DNA of 64,000 nt. It comes from Myrica gale. Lineage: Eukaryota > Streptophyta > Magnoliopsida > Fagales > Myricaceae. The position numbers and the translations under genes were made by a program. This document shows, one piece after another, positions 32,921 through 44,009 of the stretch. The DNA lies in assembly GCA_963930655.1 (NCBI GenBank), contig OZ005613.1:12594501-12658500 (forward strand), written 5' to 3'. Positions within the stretch are counted from its first letter, which is position 1; each line of letters opens with the position of its first letter. The notes under the pieces are model-generated. The model saw only the letters and a program-made list of their open reading frames with translations. It had not been told where the DNA came from and did no database searches.

Positions 32921-34020
32921 CGAGCTTAAAGTGAAGATTCAAGACCCTAGGATATAATCCTTGTAACTCTTTATTTCACATTTGACAAGGATTTGAATCA
33001 CGCATTTGCATATCTTTCAAAATGTACATAAACCGTTTAAACTATTATTTGAAAGATTAAAATGTTTTTATAGGTTTTAAAAACACCCCAATCAAACCTC
33101 CAAACCTCATATACTTATGGGAAGTATGTCTTCAAAATTGGGTGTTTCAAAGTGGTCAAAAACCTTGTTTTTAAAAGAACCGGGTCATGCTTAAGTTGAG
33201 GAGGTCGACCGGTTGTTCAAGCGGTCGACCGGTACTTCTACCGCCTCATGTAGCGGTCGACATGTTGGTTTTAACAAAAGAGTCATTGAAGCATCTAACA
33301 ATATGACCGTTGAAGTAACGGTAACTTGAAGCGGTCGACCGGTTCATGTAGCGGTCGACCAACTCGTTTTAGCAAAAACTCTCAACGGCTATAAACGGCT
33401 AGTTTTCATATGTGACCTATATATACACCTTATTTCGTCTAAAATATATACCCAACGACGACATATCATTTCTACTACTTGAGAAATATTCTAAACCTTC
33501 CTATTTTATATTTCTCATAGCATTCGCACAAAACACACTTTCATATCCTTATCTTTGTGTGAATAAAGAGATAGAACTTTCCATTTTTATATCTACTCTT
33601 TGAGAGAGTCTTGTTCCTCAATCTACCTATCAAAAGAGGTGTTTCCTATAGTGAGGTTGTTCACTAAAGAAGAAGCCTTGAGAGTGTATATCTCAAGCTT
33701 GGTGAGGTTGTGAGTGGTGAGCCAGAAAAACCACTTGGGTGGGTTTGAGTGTTGAGCCCAGGAGAAAAGACTTGTACGGACTCAAGCACCCGGAAGCTAG
33801 TGTGTAAAGCTATTTCAAGAATAGTGAGAAAAACTCAAGGCTCGGTGAAGGAGCTTGAGGGGTGGATGTAGGCGGGTTTGCCGAACCACCTAAAAATCAC
33901 GTGTTTGCTTTTCTTACCCTTCTCCTTACTTTAGCACTTATTTACAATTATTGCATATTATATACTTGTGCTAAAATAGTATTTACTTGCAAACACAACT
34001 TTGAGGTTTTTAACAGAAAA
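32815..34020 (+). mobile_element. Forward-oriented LTR-like insert within the copia element
   Basis: It starts around 'gattttgatgattt' and ends in 'gccgaaccacctaaaaatcacgtg...ttgcaaacacaactttgagg'. In 33200-33360 it holds five copies of a GGTCGACC-core motif, comparable to the gtGTCGACac series at 11240-11410. It has no coding domains. Copia RT lies on one side and copia gag on the other, both on the minus strand, so this is a later insertion of another retroelement, now probably a solo LTR. Confidence 0.55.
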
Positions 34021-34030
34021 GTTTAGAAAA

Positions 34031-34437
34031 CTAATTCAGAGAGGCTTGATATAGATCAACCAAGTGCTTTGACCTACGACAAGTACGAGACCAATGCCCA
34101 TTCAACCCACGCCGATAGCATTTTTCTTTATAATTCTTTGACAGTTTATTCTGCAACCCTTTGCCTTTTTCTTGTTTGACATTTCCCAATTTTTGGTGGT
34201 TCGGTGTTGAAGAATTGTTTTCCACTTCTGGTGGCGTTGTTTCTCCCTTTTATTTTTTCCCCATCCACGACCACGACTGTAGTTCTTTTTCTGAAAAGAT
34301 GTCTCATTCAGTTTAGTGAGTGAGACTTTAGGGAATGGTTGAGAACCAGTTGGTCGGGACTGATGATTTTTCATAAAAAGCTCATTATTTTGTTCAGCCA
34401 CAAGAAGACAAGAAATTAGTTCAGAATATTTCTTCAA
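34031..34437 (-). pseudogene. Copia gag fragment with zinc knuckle
   Basis: The minus strand carries AEQNNELFMKNHQSRPTGSQ, then FQKKNYSRGRGWGKNKR and, in another frame, CYRRGLNGHWSRTC, a CCHC knuckle in which the second Cys is Arg. It ends HLVDLYQASL. Frame changes break it. It is the upstream part of the 30667-34731 element. Confidence 0.8.
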
Positions 34438-34739
34438 CTTTCGCTCTCGATATTGCTACTGTAGGAGCATATTCGAGGCATGAAAAGTAGTGAATGTTTT
34501 CTCCAACATGTCTTCTTCTGTGACATTTTCTCCGCACAACATTAACTGTGAAGTGATTTTGAACAAAGCAGAATTATACTCACAAACATATTTAAAATCT
34601 TGCAAATGGAATTAAAAAGGTGAGGAGTTCAAATGGAATTAAATAGGTACATAATGGTGAGAAAACTAATTGTTGGTAAAAGGTGTAATAGGTGTAACAG
34701 TCATCCATAATAACTCATAATATTCATAACATAAAGTAA

Positions 34740-34885
34740 TTATTAGAGCCTTACATTATCCAATCCACTAATTTTGCCCAATCTTGCCCTATTGTGACCC
34801 CCTTTAATTTTCAAAATACTATCATCTCACTGCCTAATTATTCAATACAAAATATGACACTTGATTTTGATAATTGTTTTCTTTA
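34740..34885. repeat. Continuation of duplicated segment D1, copy 1
   Basis: From 'cactaattttgcccaat' to 'tatgacacttgattttg' this matches 59020-59125. It resumes the duplication after the retroelement insertions and stops at a CACTA-A end at 34886. Confidence 0.7.
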
Positions 34886-36228
34886 CACTACAAAAAAAGG
34901 GATACAACAGTGGTCGAAAAATGGCACTAAACTTTTACTGCAGTTTTTTTACCGGCGTTTTTTGACCACTGTCTTTTCTCCATCGAGGAATGTCTTCAAT
35001 AGCCTTTTTCATAAACGCTGATGATTCCCTACCTTTTAACAATAGTCACTCAGCGGCGTTTAAAAAAGCGATGGCGTTTCTCCTGATTTACAACAACATT
35101 TTTTTAGCGGCCTTTTTAAATAGTGTTGGTGTTTCCCCGCTAATAGCAGCGATTTTTTAGCAGCGTTTTTAAAAACGTTTGCGTTTATCCTGATTTTCAA
35201 CAACAGTTTTTTAGCGGCGTTTTTAAAAACGATGACATTTCCCCACTCATAGAAGCGATTTTTTAGCAGAGTTTGTATAAAACACTGGCGTTTGTCCTGA
35301 TTTACAACATCGTTTTTTAGCGGTGTTTTTAAAACCGCTGGCATAGCCCAAAAAAAGGTGGTATAGGCCAAAAGACCTACTATACCAACGTTTTTTAGCG
35401 GCGGTCACTAAATCTGTGCCAACGTTTTCTTTGCAATGTGCTAGCACTTTTAAAATTCCACTAATTTTTTTTCTATATTTACATATACATGCTTTTTTAA
35501 TAAGTAATAAAATTTATTTTAATAACCACAATTCATTAGATATAAAACTTAAAGCACAAGGATAATAAAAAAAAATATACTTCAACATGGATCTCTACAA
35601 TAAACAAATAGACTTTGAGCTTAAAGCACATAGATATTTATTTTACAATAAACACAAGAATCTCTACAAGTAATTTAAAAAGTAACAAGTTTCTAATATA
35701 AAATACCAATAAGCAAATGACCAACTAAAATATTGAAATACAATACAATAAGTAAGAACCAATTAAAATCTTCCTCCTTTCATGCATCAACATCCTCTTG
35801 AATTCCTATAATTGAAATCAAATATCACATAAGAAATAAACAAAACATTAAACTTGTTTCTGGACAATTAAGCTCAAAGTCTCTAGGACGTAATTATTAA
35901 TTCTCTACAATTTAATGAAACCAAAATCTAGAAGTAGAAAAAGATGAAATCAAAAATCAGGCAATAGGTTTCCAGAAAAGCAACAGCCAAGTACTAGTTT
36001 GAATTAGTCTTGAGAATAGGAATAATATGGATTTATACATTCCACTAGACTCAAGACAATTTACCAAATTCCAGTAGAAAAAATATCTAAAAAGTAAACA
36101 TTAAAATATAAACAAGTTGAAATAATAAAATATAAATAATATGGACAAAGAAATCAAATTTAGAACTGAGTTTCTCTATCCATTCATGTCATTCGACAAC
36201 AAATAGAAGGGACATTTCATATTGGACC
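34886..36228 (+). mobile_element. CACTA family A terminus (A4)
   Basis: It starts CACTACAAAAAAAGGG, followed by a 107-bp-period array (repeats of 'tcctgatttacaacaac' at about 35081, 35188 and 35295) rich in 'gcgtttttaaaaacg' palindromes. Then comes the AT-rich internal block shared with A1 and A5. At about 35801-35830 it contains 'cctataattgaaatcaaatatc', the unoccupied version of the hAT insertion site seen in A5. The right end is not identified; A5 begins directly after it. Confidence 0.75.
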
Positions 36229-37044
36229 CACTACAAAAAAAAACATGCAACACCAGCGGTTGGAAAACCGCTAGCAAAAGCCAAAAAAAATGCTGCTAAG
36301 CTTTTACCAGAGTTTTACGACCGTTGCCTTTTCTTCGTCGAGAATGCCTTCAACAACGTTTTTCAGAAACGCTGGTGAATCCCTACCTTTTAACATCGGT
36401 TTTTAGCGGCATTTTAAAAAAGCGCTGACGTTTCTCCTGATTTTCAACAGCGGTGTTTTGGAGGCGTTCTAAAAAAGCGCTGGCGTTTCTGGGCTTTTAG
36501 CAGCGTTTTTAAAAATGCTGGCGTTTCTTCTGATTTTTAACAACGGTTGTTTAGCTGCATTTCTAAAATCACTGGTGTTTCCCCGCTTATAGCAGCGGTG
36601 TTTCAGCAGCGTTTGTATAAAATGCTGACATTTCTCCTGATTTACAACAATATTTTGAGAAATTCACTGTCATTTTCCCTACTTATAGCAGCGTTTGCGA
36701 CCGCTGCTATAGGCCAAAAACACTGTTATAATTTTTTTTTGTGTGGCGACATTTTTAAAACACCACTAATTTTTTCCTATACATTCTTTTTTAATATGTA
36801 ACACAAATTTGTTTTAATAATCATAATTAATTGGATGTAAAACTTAATCATTGATTAATAATATTTTACAACATACTCAAGAATCTCTACAAGTAATCTA
36901 AAAAGTAACAAGTTTCTAATATAAAATAACAATAAGTAATGACCAATTAAAATATTCAAATACAACACAATAAGCAAGGACAAATTAAAATCTTCCTCCT
37001 TTTACACATAAACGTCCTCTTGAATTCCTGTAATTGAAAACAAA

Positions 37045-39546
37045 CAGAGGCGGATCTAGCGAGGGGCGATGGGGGCAGACGCCCCATCGCCTGAAAAATC
37101 GCTCATACTTTTTTTTATTTTTTATTTTTTTAATATTGGCCGCCCCCCTTAGGAAGGGGTATCGGCCTCTCAGAGGACTCTCCAGCCAGCCTCTCCAAGT
37201 CTCCATCTCAGATTCTCAGCCTCCCCGGACGATGATCTTCAACAGTTCTCCAACCCCAAGGTTTCTCTCTCTTTCCCTCTCTACGAAACGCCAACGGTGT
37301 GATTTTGCGTGCATAGCAGTTTTAGAGTCGCTTCCTGATGATCCTGTGTGAATTTCACCGCCGCAGGTGGAGCTGGAGCAATACCCAACTGGACCTCACA
37401 TTGCCTCTCGCATGCTTTTCACTGTAACAATCTCTCGCTCCCCCTAATTTTTCTTAGCGCTCTTACTGTCGTGTTCCTTCCCTGTCTCTGACTCTTTTGC
37501 TTCAACTATCCGTTTCTCCATTCGTATTATTCGTTTTCTTCGATAATTCTTGTCGGCTGGTAAATTAAGCAATTTTACAATCTCTTTAATTCTAAAGCTA
37601 AGAAGCCACTTATTACTTCGCTATTTTGAAGTTGCGTTTACCCGGGCAGCCGGGCTAATCGCAAGGCTGTTAATTGTGTGCGTAATGCCAAAAGCCGCCT
37701 TTTTTCCTGTGATTGTTGACGGATTCAACATTATGGAATCACATTGTTGTTGTAGTACCTTTTCGTTTTGACGTCTGACATGATTGAAACATATCAGGCC
37801 GAGAATTCATTTGGGGATGTGAGCAACAAGGTAGTGGTCGATTTCGGTTGTGGTTGTGGGACATTGGGTGCTGCAGCAGCACTTTTGGATGCAGAGTGAG
37901 TACCATGGTTCTCCTTGTTTTTCATTTCTGGTTTCTCATATTCATTTTCGCTTTTAAGTCTTAGCCGAGATTTTAATTCTGGATTCATAAACCTAACCCC
38001 ATATATCAACTATGTATAATTGCTTTTTCTCATCTTTTTTTTTTATCACTTATGTATCTCATAGACGGTAGTTGTCATCTAGCAATTAACAGCAATCTTG
38101 AACCATGAGAAACTTTGCCAGACAGTTTGGAAGTGAGCAGATATATTTCAACTGTATAGCATGGCCCGTTATAGGTTTCACCTCGCATAGTTTGTTTTTC
38201 TGAAGATGAGTTCGGGATGGAGGTGCCTTGTGAATGTTTATGTTCACAAGAAGCATGAATGGCAGCAACTTCCAGTGTCCAATGTCTGAGAAATTATTGT
38301 AGCAGTTAGGTAAATTTGAATTTGGGGAGCTAGTTATTATGTGTGTACAGCTAGTGTTGGAGTATCTCCCTCCCCGCCTTACCTATTTTGGTTTTTTTTG
38401 GGGTTAGGATGGTTTGAGGTATATATACTTAAAAAAAGTTGAAAAACGGGGCACTAGGGTAATTGGTGGATCAGCTCTCTTACAGTTTCTACTGACGACA
38501 TCTGAGCCTGTCATTGATAATATATTTCTGTGGATGCATTAAGGAAGGCAGAAGTTTTTAACATTAGAGTTTCATCAGACAGAGCTGTTCACTTCATGAT
38601 TTAACATTTCTTGAATAATTTGTTCCTCTTATTTTTGTGATCACTTATTCAGGTCAAATTGTTGATACTGTTGTAATGAATCCTCTATTTGGAGCCCGGA
38701 AGAAGGGAGCTGATATGGATTTCCTATTTGTGGCTTTGAAGGTAAAATCAGGAATGTCTCTTAAGTCTGATGTTTGGAGTGCGTCTGAGCAATTATACTT
38801 TAAATTCTTAATATATGTTCCATGTATTGCTTGTTCTGTCAGGTTGCTTCTCAAGCAGTTTATTCCTTGCATAAGACCTCGACAAGAGATGTAAGTAAAT
38901 TCCTGTTGTAATTCTAGCTATTTGAGTCAATACTCAAGATCAGTTGCAACATGGCATGATTTGTTTTTGGGCCATCTATGGTGCCGAGCATGTAACGACC
39001 GGAAGGAGCGCTAGCCACATTTTTATATTTCCATAAAACTTTTTTATGTTGTCTTTGTCTTCCAGCCTCCAGGTACAGGGATGAGTGTAAACCATTCGGT
39101 CCTTATCACTCGTGTGTTGTGAAGGTCAAGTGCAGTGCATGGGCCAACCAAATTGATTGTATATGGATATGGCAACTTTCTACTAGTAATTCAATACAAG
39201 AATCTCTTCTTCTTCTTTTTCTAAGTACAATACAAGAATCTCACAACTGACATTTCACCTCTAGTCCAAGACAAAGCATACATCATTGTTGATTTTGCGC
39301 ATAACCTGATTGGAATGGCATGTTGGGACCTGGACTTACATGCTCAATTGTGCCACTTAATGACCAACAGTTGTGTCTAGAGCAGGAATGGAGTGGCTGC
39401 GTTTGCAAAACACGATTTGCCATTTGTTAAAATTGAAATTGAATTTGTGAATTATCATTTTTGCATTACGCAGGAAAATTTTTTGAGACCTCATTTTGCT
39501 TTAGGAATTTGCCCCCCTTAACTAAAATCCTGGATCCGCCACTGAA
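37045..39546 (+). mobile_element. Pack-hAT element carrying METTL5 exons
   Basis: The ends are CAGAGGCGGATCTAG (37045) and CTGGATCCGCCACTG (39546), imperfect terminal inverted repeats of about 15 bp. The 8-bp direct repeat AAAACAAA flanks both (37037-37044 and 39547-39554), the hAT signature. The paralogous CACTA A4 shows the uninterrupted site. There is no transposase inside; the cargo is five METTL5 exons in plus orientation. Confidence 0.9.
37189..38890 (+). pseudogene. METTL5: METTL5 rRNA m6A methyltransferase, captured exons
   Basis: METTL5 is the 18S rRNA N6-adenosine methyltransferase. Visible exons: one ending at 37260 (DDLQQFSNPK), 37367-37423 (VELEQYPTGPHIASRMLFT), 37798-37895 (AENSFGDVSNKVVVDFGCGC GTLGAAAALLDAE, the SAM-binding motif I), 38653-38741 (VDTVVMNPLFGARKKGADMD) and 38843-38890 (VASQAVYSLHKTSTRD). 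Nearly all have AG/GT borders. The exon holding the 'IDIDP' acidic loop is missing, and the catalytic NPPF tetrad reads NPLF. The C-terminal part after residue about 150 is also lost. An inactive captured copy. Confidence 0.9.
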
Positions 39547-39699
39547 AACAAATATCACATGAGAAATAGAAATACGTTAGCTCATTATGCATAATTTTAA
39601 ACCCAACTTACAAGTTGTCTCTAGTAATAGACGAGAAACCAAAAATCTGAATCTGTAACAGTAATAGACAAATTTGTTACAGTGCAAGCTTGTGTTCTT

Positions 39700-40880
39700 G
39701 ATGGCAAGCAATAGACGAGCAGCCAAAAAACTGAATTTGTAATAGTAAAAGAAAAAGTAAGACAAGAGTTTCTATCAAGAGCAGCCACCTCTGTGTGTGT
39801 TTCCTGCAGTCACTTGAAATCACATAGATACACTTAAAAGCACACGCTGCAGAAAATTTAATACAATTCATTTTTTGAGCTACTTGAAGAGCCGGTTAAG
39901 TCCAGTGGCAGATAGATGCTTTCTTGTGAAGCATGAAAACATGCACTTTGTGGTAACTACAAGAATGCTAACATCTTATAGGCTCTCTGCTTACCACTCT
40001 ACTAATGGCTCCGTTTCTTGTTACCTTGTTATATCTTGTATAATTCCACGTGGAGTGCTCAATTTCATGGTCAAAATTCAAAATGATAATTGATAATTCT
40101 AGCGGATTGCACCTTTATCCAGGCCACCGCTTATACAAGAAGGCCCACTTTACATGTGTAATAACTCGAATCTTGCATGGATGACTTTACAATAATCCAA
40201 AAATTATAGCCAGAATTTGTTAAGAGTTGATAGCAATGGATGACCGGAATTTGTTTATTAAAAAAAATGGAAATTTGTCTTCCAATTTTGGGTGCTAAAT
40301 AGAATTAATTATAGTAATTTTTCCTATGGTCTCTATTATCAGTAAATAGGAGTTTTTACTTGATTAAAATTGGTTGAAGCCAAAATGGATAAAACCGATT
40401 TTAATTTTGTAAAATTTTCTTGTTTATCTCTTGGGTAGATAAGTGTCTACATCTTAGTGGGAGTGTCTACTAAAATAGTGACATACCTCACAAGTATTTG
40501 GAACACACTTAGATAATGGAATGCACAAACCAAATAAACGCAAGTGCTAAAATAGTACAAGATGTGTTTATTTACGTAGGACAAAAGTAAATTGAGAATC
40601 ACAAATATTTTAAAATATTTTACATATGATGTAAATTTTGATGAATAGTAGCTATTCGCATTTACAAGATGTGTACAATGAGTACCAAAATAGATTTGTT
40701 GTTACATGTAAGGTAGAGGTTCTCGATACCCATTTAGAATATTATAAATACAAATGTTATATTTTTCATTATTGTGATATATGTGATATATCTGTTTATT
40801 ATTCGGATGGGTGGTACCATTAGTTATTCAAAAACATGAATTTAATGTAATTATATATGTGAATGATTTTGCAGATTCAA
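39700..40880. other. Gene-free stretch leading into copia element 1
   Basis: No protein family is recognised. From about 40440 ('gtagataagtgtctacatctta') to 40870 the DNA may be 5' LTR/leader of the following copia element, since gag begins 30 bp later, but I see no second LTR to confirm this. Confidence 0.4.
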
Positions 40881-40881
40881 G

Positions 40882-43800
40882 ATGACTTTTAATCCTTTGA
40901 CTAGAATTCTGGATGACAATCGGTTGACAGGACCAAATTATGTTGATTGGAAGAGAAATCTTATGATTGTTCTCTCAGCCGATAAGATCGGTTATGTTCT
41001 GACATCTGAGACACCTGAGCTGGCCCTGGATAATGCCACTGAGGAAGAAAAGAAAGTCTTTAACAAGTGGCATGATGATGATAATACGACAAAGTGTTAT
41101 ATTATGGTTCAATCTCAAATGTTTTGCAGAAAGATTGTGAGGGCATAGCTACAGCTGCAGACATTATGTTGCATCTCTAAGAAATGAGCAGAGTAGATCT
41201 GCTAGGCAGACTGCTATGAAGAATCTGATGTCCACCAAAATGGTGGAAGGGAGCCCAGTTCGGGATCATGTCTTGAAGATGATTTCTTTTATCAAAGAAC
41301 TGAAATTTTTGGGAGCTGAGATGGATAGTGACACAAAAGTTGATGCCATTCTTTCGTCTCTGCCTGATTCTTTCAATCAGTTTGTCCTTAATTACAATAT
41401 GAACAAGATGAGTGTGAAATTGTCAGAGCTGCTTAAAATATTGCAGTCAGCTCAAGATCTCATCAAGAAGGACAAACTTACTGTGATGGTCACAGAGAAA
41501 TCTAATGCCTCTATGAAACTGAAACCCAAGTTTAAGAAATTCAAGAAAAATAATAAGGGGTTTTAGGCAGTTAAGAATGTGCAAGGTGGACAAGGAAACA
41601 AAGGAGGTGACAAGAACAAAGGCAGAAGAAATTGTTTCCATTGCCGCAAGCTCGATCACTGGAAGAGAAATTGCCGAGTTTACTTAGCTTCTCTTAAAAA
41701 GGGCAAACCTTCTGAAGGTGTGTCTAATACGCTTGTAATTGAATTGAATTTAATGGATCTTTCAGTTAATTCATGGTGTGTGGATTCTGGTCCTACATCT
41801 CAAATTTGCAATATGTTGCAGGGGTTCAAGGAGACCAGAAAGCTCCACGAAGGGGAGTTGGTCCTTAAGATGGGGACGGGTGCAACAGTTGCAGCGACCG
41901 CCATTGGAGTGTTTAGTTTAGAATTATCGAATATATGAATTTTGATTTTAGAAGACTGTCCTTAAGTTCTAAAAGTACATAGAATTTGATTTCTGTTTCG
42001 AAACTTGTTTTATCTGGATATTTGTTTCTTTTCAATTCAAAACTTGTTATAAAGTTTCAAAATAAATTTGTTGCTTCTGGAATTATTTATGATGGTCTTT
42101 ATCTTTTAAATGTTGATAATTTTTTGAATAATGTTGAGAATGATGATTCTAATGTGTTATCCCTTAAGATGAAGAAGGATGTTAATCCAACCTACTTGTG
42201 GCATCTAAGACGTGGTCATGTCAATATTGATAGGATCAATAGATTGGTAAGGGATGAGACATTGCAATTTCTGAAATTTGAGCCATATCCAATCTGTGAG
42301 CCCTGCTTGCAAGGAAAGATGACCAAAAGTCCTTTTACAAGAAAAGGAATAAGAACCACAGAAGCATTAGGATTAATACATACTGATGTTTGTGGTCCTT
42401 TCAACCACATGGCAAGAGGAGGTTTCTCTTATTTCGTTACTTTCATTGATGATTATTTCAGGTATAGTTATCTGTACTTGATGAAGCATAACTCAGAATC
42501 TTTTGAAAAGTTGAATTCCACAATGAAGTTGAGAAACAGATAGGAAAGTCCATTAAAATGATTCGCTCCGATAGGGAAAGCGAATACCTCTTGGATGATT
42601 TTTAAGTTTATCTTAAATATAATGGAATTATATCTCAACTCACACCACCAGGCACACCGCAACATAATGGTGTTGCAGAGAGAAGGAATAGAACCCTATT
42701 AGATATGGTTCGTTCCATGATAAGCATATCTGAGTTGCCCATATCATTTTGGGGACATGCTTTGGAGACCGCTGTTTACTTGTTAAATAGGATCCCCAAA
42801 AAATCAGTTCCTAATGCCCCATATGAGTTATGGACTGGCAAGAAGACAAGTCTTAATCATTTTAAGATATGGTGTTGTCCAGCTCATGTTAAATGGTTTA
42901 ATGTGGATAAGCTGGGATAAAGGACTGATAGATGCCTATTTGTAGGCTATCCCAAAATGACTATTGGTTATACTTTTATAATCCTAATGAAAACAAAGTG
43001 TTTGTTAGCAGAAATGCTATTTTTCTTGAAGAGTATTATAGTTTGAATGAAACAGAGAGTAGAGTTTATCTTGATGAGCAAAGAGATAGTACAGTGACTG
43101 TGCAGAATGAGAACAATGAGGATCTAGTGGTTGTTCCCGCTGATCGAAGTGAACCTGTTGAGACACAGGAGCCTCCTCGTAGTAAAAGGATTATAAGACC
43201 TCCAGTAAAAATCAATTTTTTAAATGAGATTTACCAAATGGAATTTGAGGGACTGGAGATTGATCCTTGTGGTTATACAGAGGCTGTTAATGACAAAGAT
43301 GCTAAGCATTGGTATGTGGCCACGGAATCAGAGATGGACTCCATGTATTCCAACAAGGTATGAACCTTGGTAGACAAACTAAAAGGCATTAAGCCTATAG
43401 GTCTCAAATGCGTCTACAAAAGGAAACTTGGATCAACAGGAAAGGTAGAGACCTTTAAAGCTAGGCTGGGGGCAAAAGGGTATACTCAAAAGTCTGATAT
43501 TGATTATGAGGAAACCTTTTCCCCTGTTGCCATGCTAAAGTCCATAAGGATTCTATTAGCGATTGCGACATACTATGATTATGAGATATGACAGATGGAT
43601 GTGAAAACCACATTTTTGGTACATCCATGAAGAAATTTATATGGACCAGCTAGAAGGTATCATATCTTGGGAAAATGAATCGAAAGTGTGCAAATTGGAG
43701 AAATCCATTTATGGCCTAAAACAAGCATCACGTTGTTGGAACATCCATTTTGACGAGTCAATCAAAATGTTTAGTTTCTCAAAAAACATGGATGAACCTT

Positions 43801-43975
43801 GTGTTTACAAGAAGGTTAGTGAGAGTGCTATTACCTTTTTGGTTCTTTATGTGGATGATATACTACTCATTGGGAATGATGTAGGGGCTTTGTCATCTAT
43901 GAAAATGTAGTTGTCAAACCAATTTTTAATGAAAGACCATGGGGAAGCATCATACATACTCGGGATCAAAGTGTT
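40882..43975 (+). pseudogene. Ty1/copia retrotransposon 1, gag-pol, truncated at RT
   Basis: Ordered landmarks: gag start (LDDNRLTGPNYVDWKRNLMI, 40882), UBN2-type gag (41216-41566), CCHC-like knuckle CFHCRKLDHWKRNC (41634), protease WCVDSGPTSQIC (41775; active DSG kept), pre-integrase YLWHLRRGHVN (42196), integrase HTDVCGPF...FVTFIDDYF (42380), KSVPNAPYELWTGKK (42800), RVT_2 (CVYKRKLGSTGKVETFKARL, 43410; LVLYVDDILLIG, 43840). About 7 stops or frameshifts break it. It ends at 'DHGEASYILGIKV' (about 43970), with the rest of RT, RNase H and the 3' LTR replaced by CACTA-C DNA. Confidence 0.9.
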
Positions 43976-44009
43976 TATTGGGTCATATTATTCTTGAAAT
44001 AACGATTAT

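Larger units (their letters stand above)
30667..34731 (-). mobile_element. Ty1/copia retrotransposon, minus strand, rearranged
   Basis: The 3' LTR (about 30667-30937) ends 'attcataaca' and is followed by 'ctcccccttgg', the complement of a purine-rich polypurine tract. A partial 5' LTR with the same wording ('aactcataatattcataaca') closes the element at 34731. Between them on the minus strand are RNase H, RT and a gag zinc-knuckle piece. Protease and integrase are missing, and a foreign LTR (32815-34020) is inserted between RT and gag. The element is dead. It splits duplicated segment D1. Confidence 0.85.
36229..39700 (+). mobile_element. CACTA family A terminus (A5) interrupted by a hAT element
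   Basis: It begins CACTACAAAAAAAAAC and repeats the A4 structure (gcggcg/'cgtttttaaaaa' array to about 36730, then the shared AT-rich block). At 37044 it is interrupted by a 2502-bp hAT element and resumes at 39547 with 'caaatatcacatgag', matching A4. Its right terminus was not found; the 3' limit given is approximate. Confidence 0.7.
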
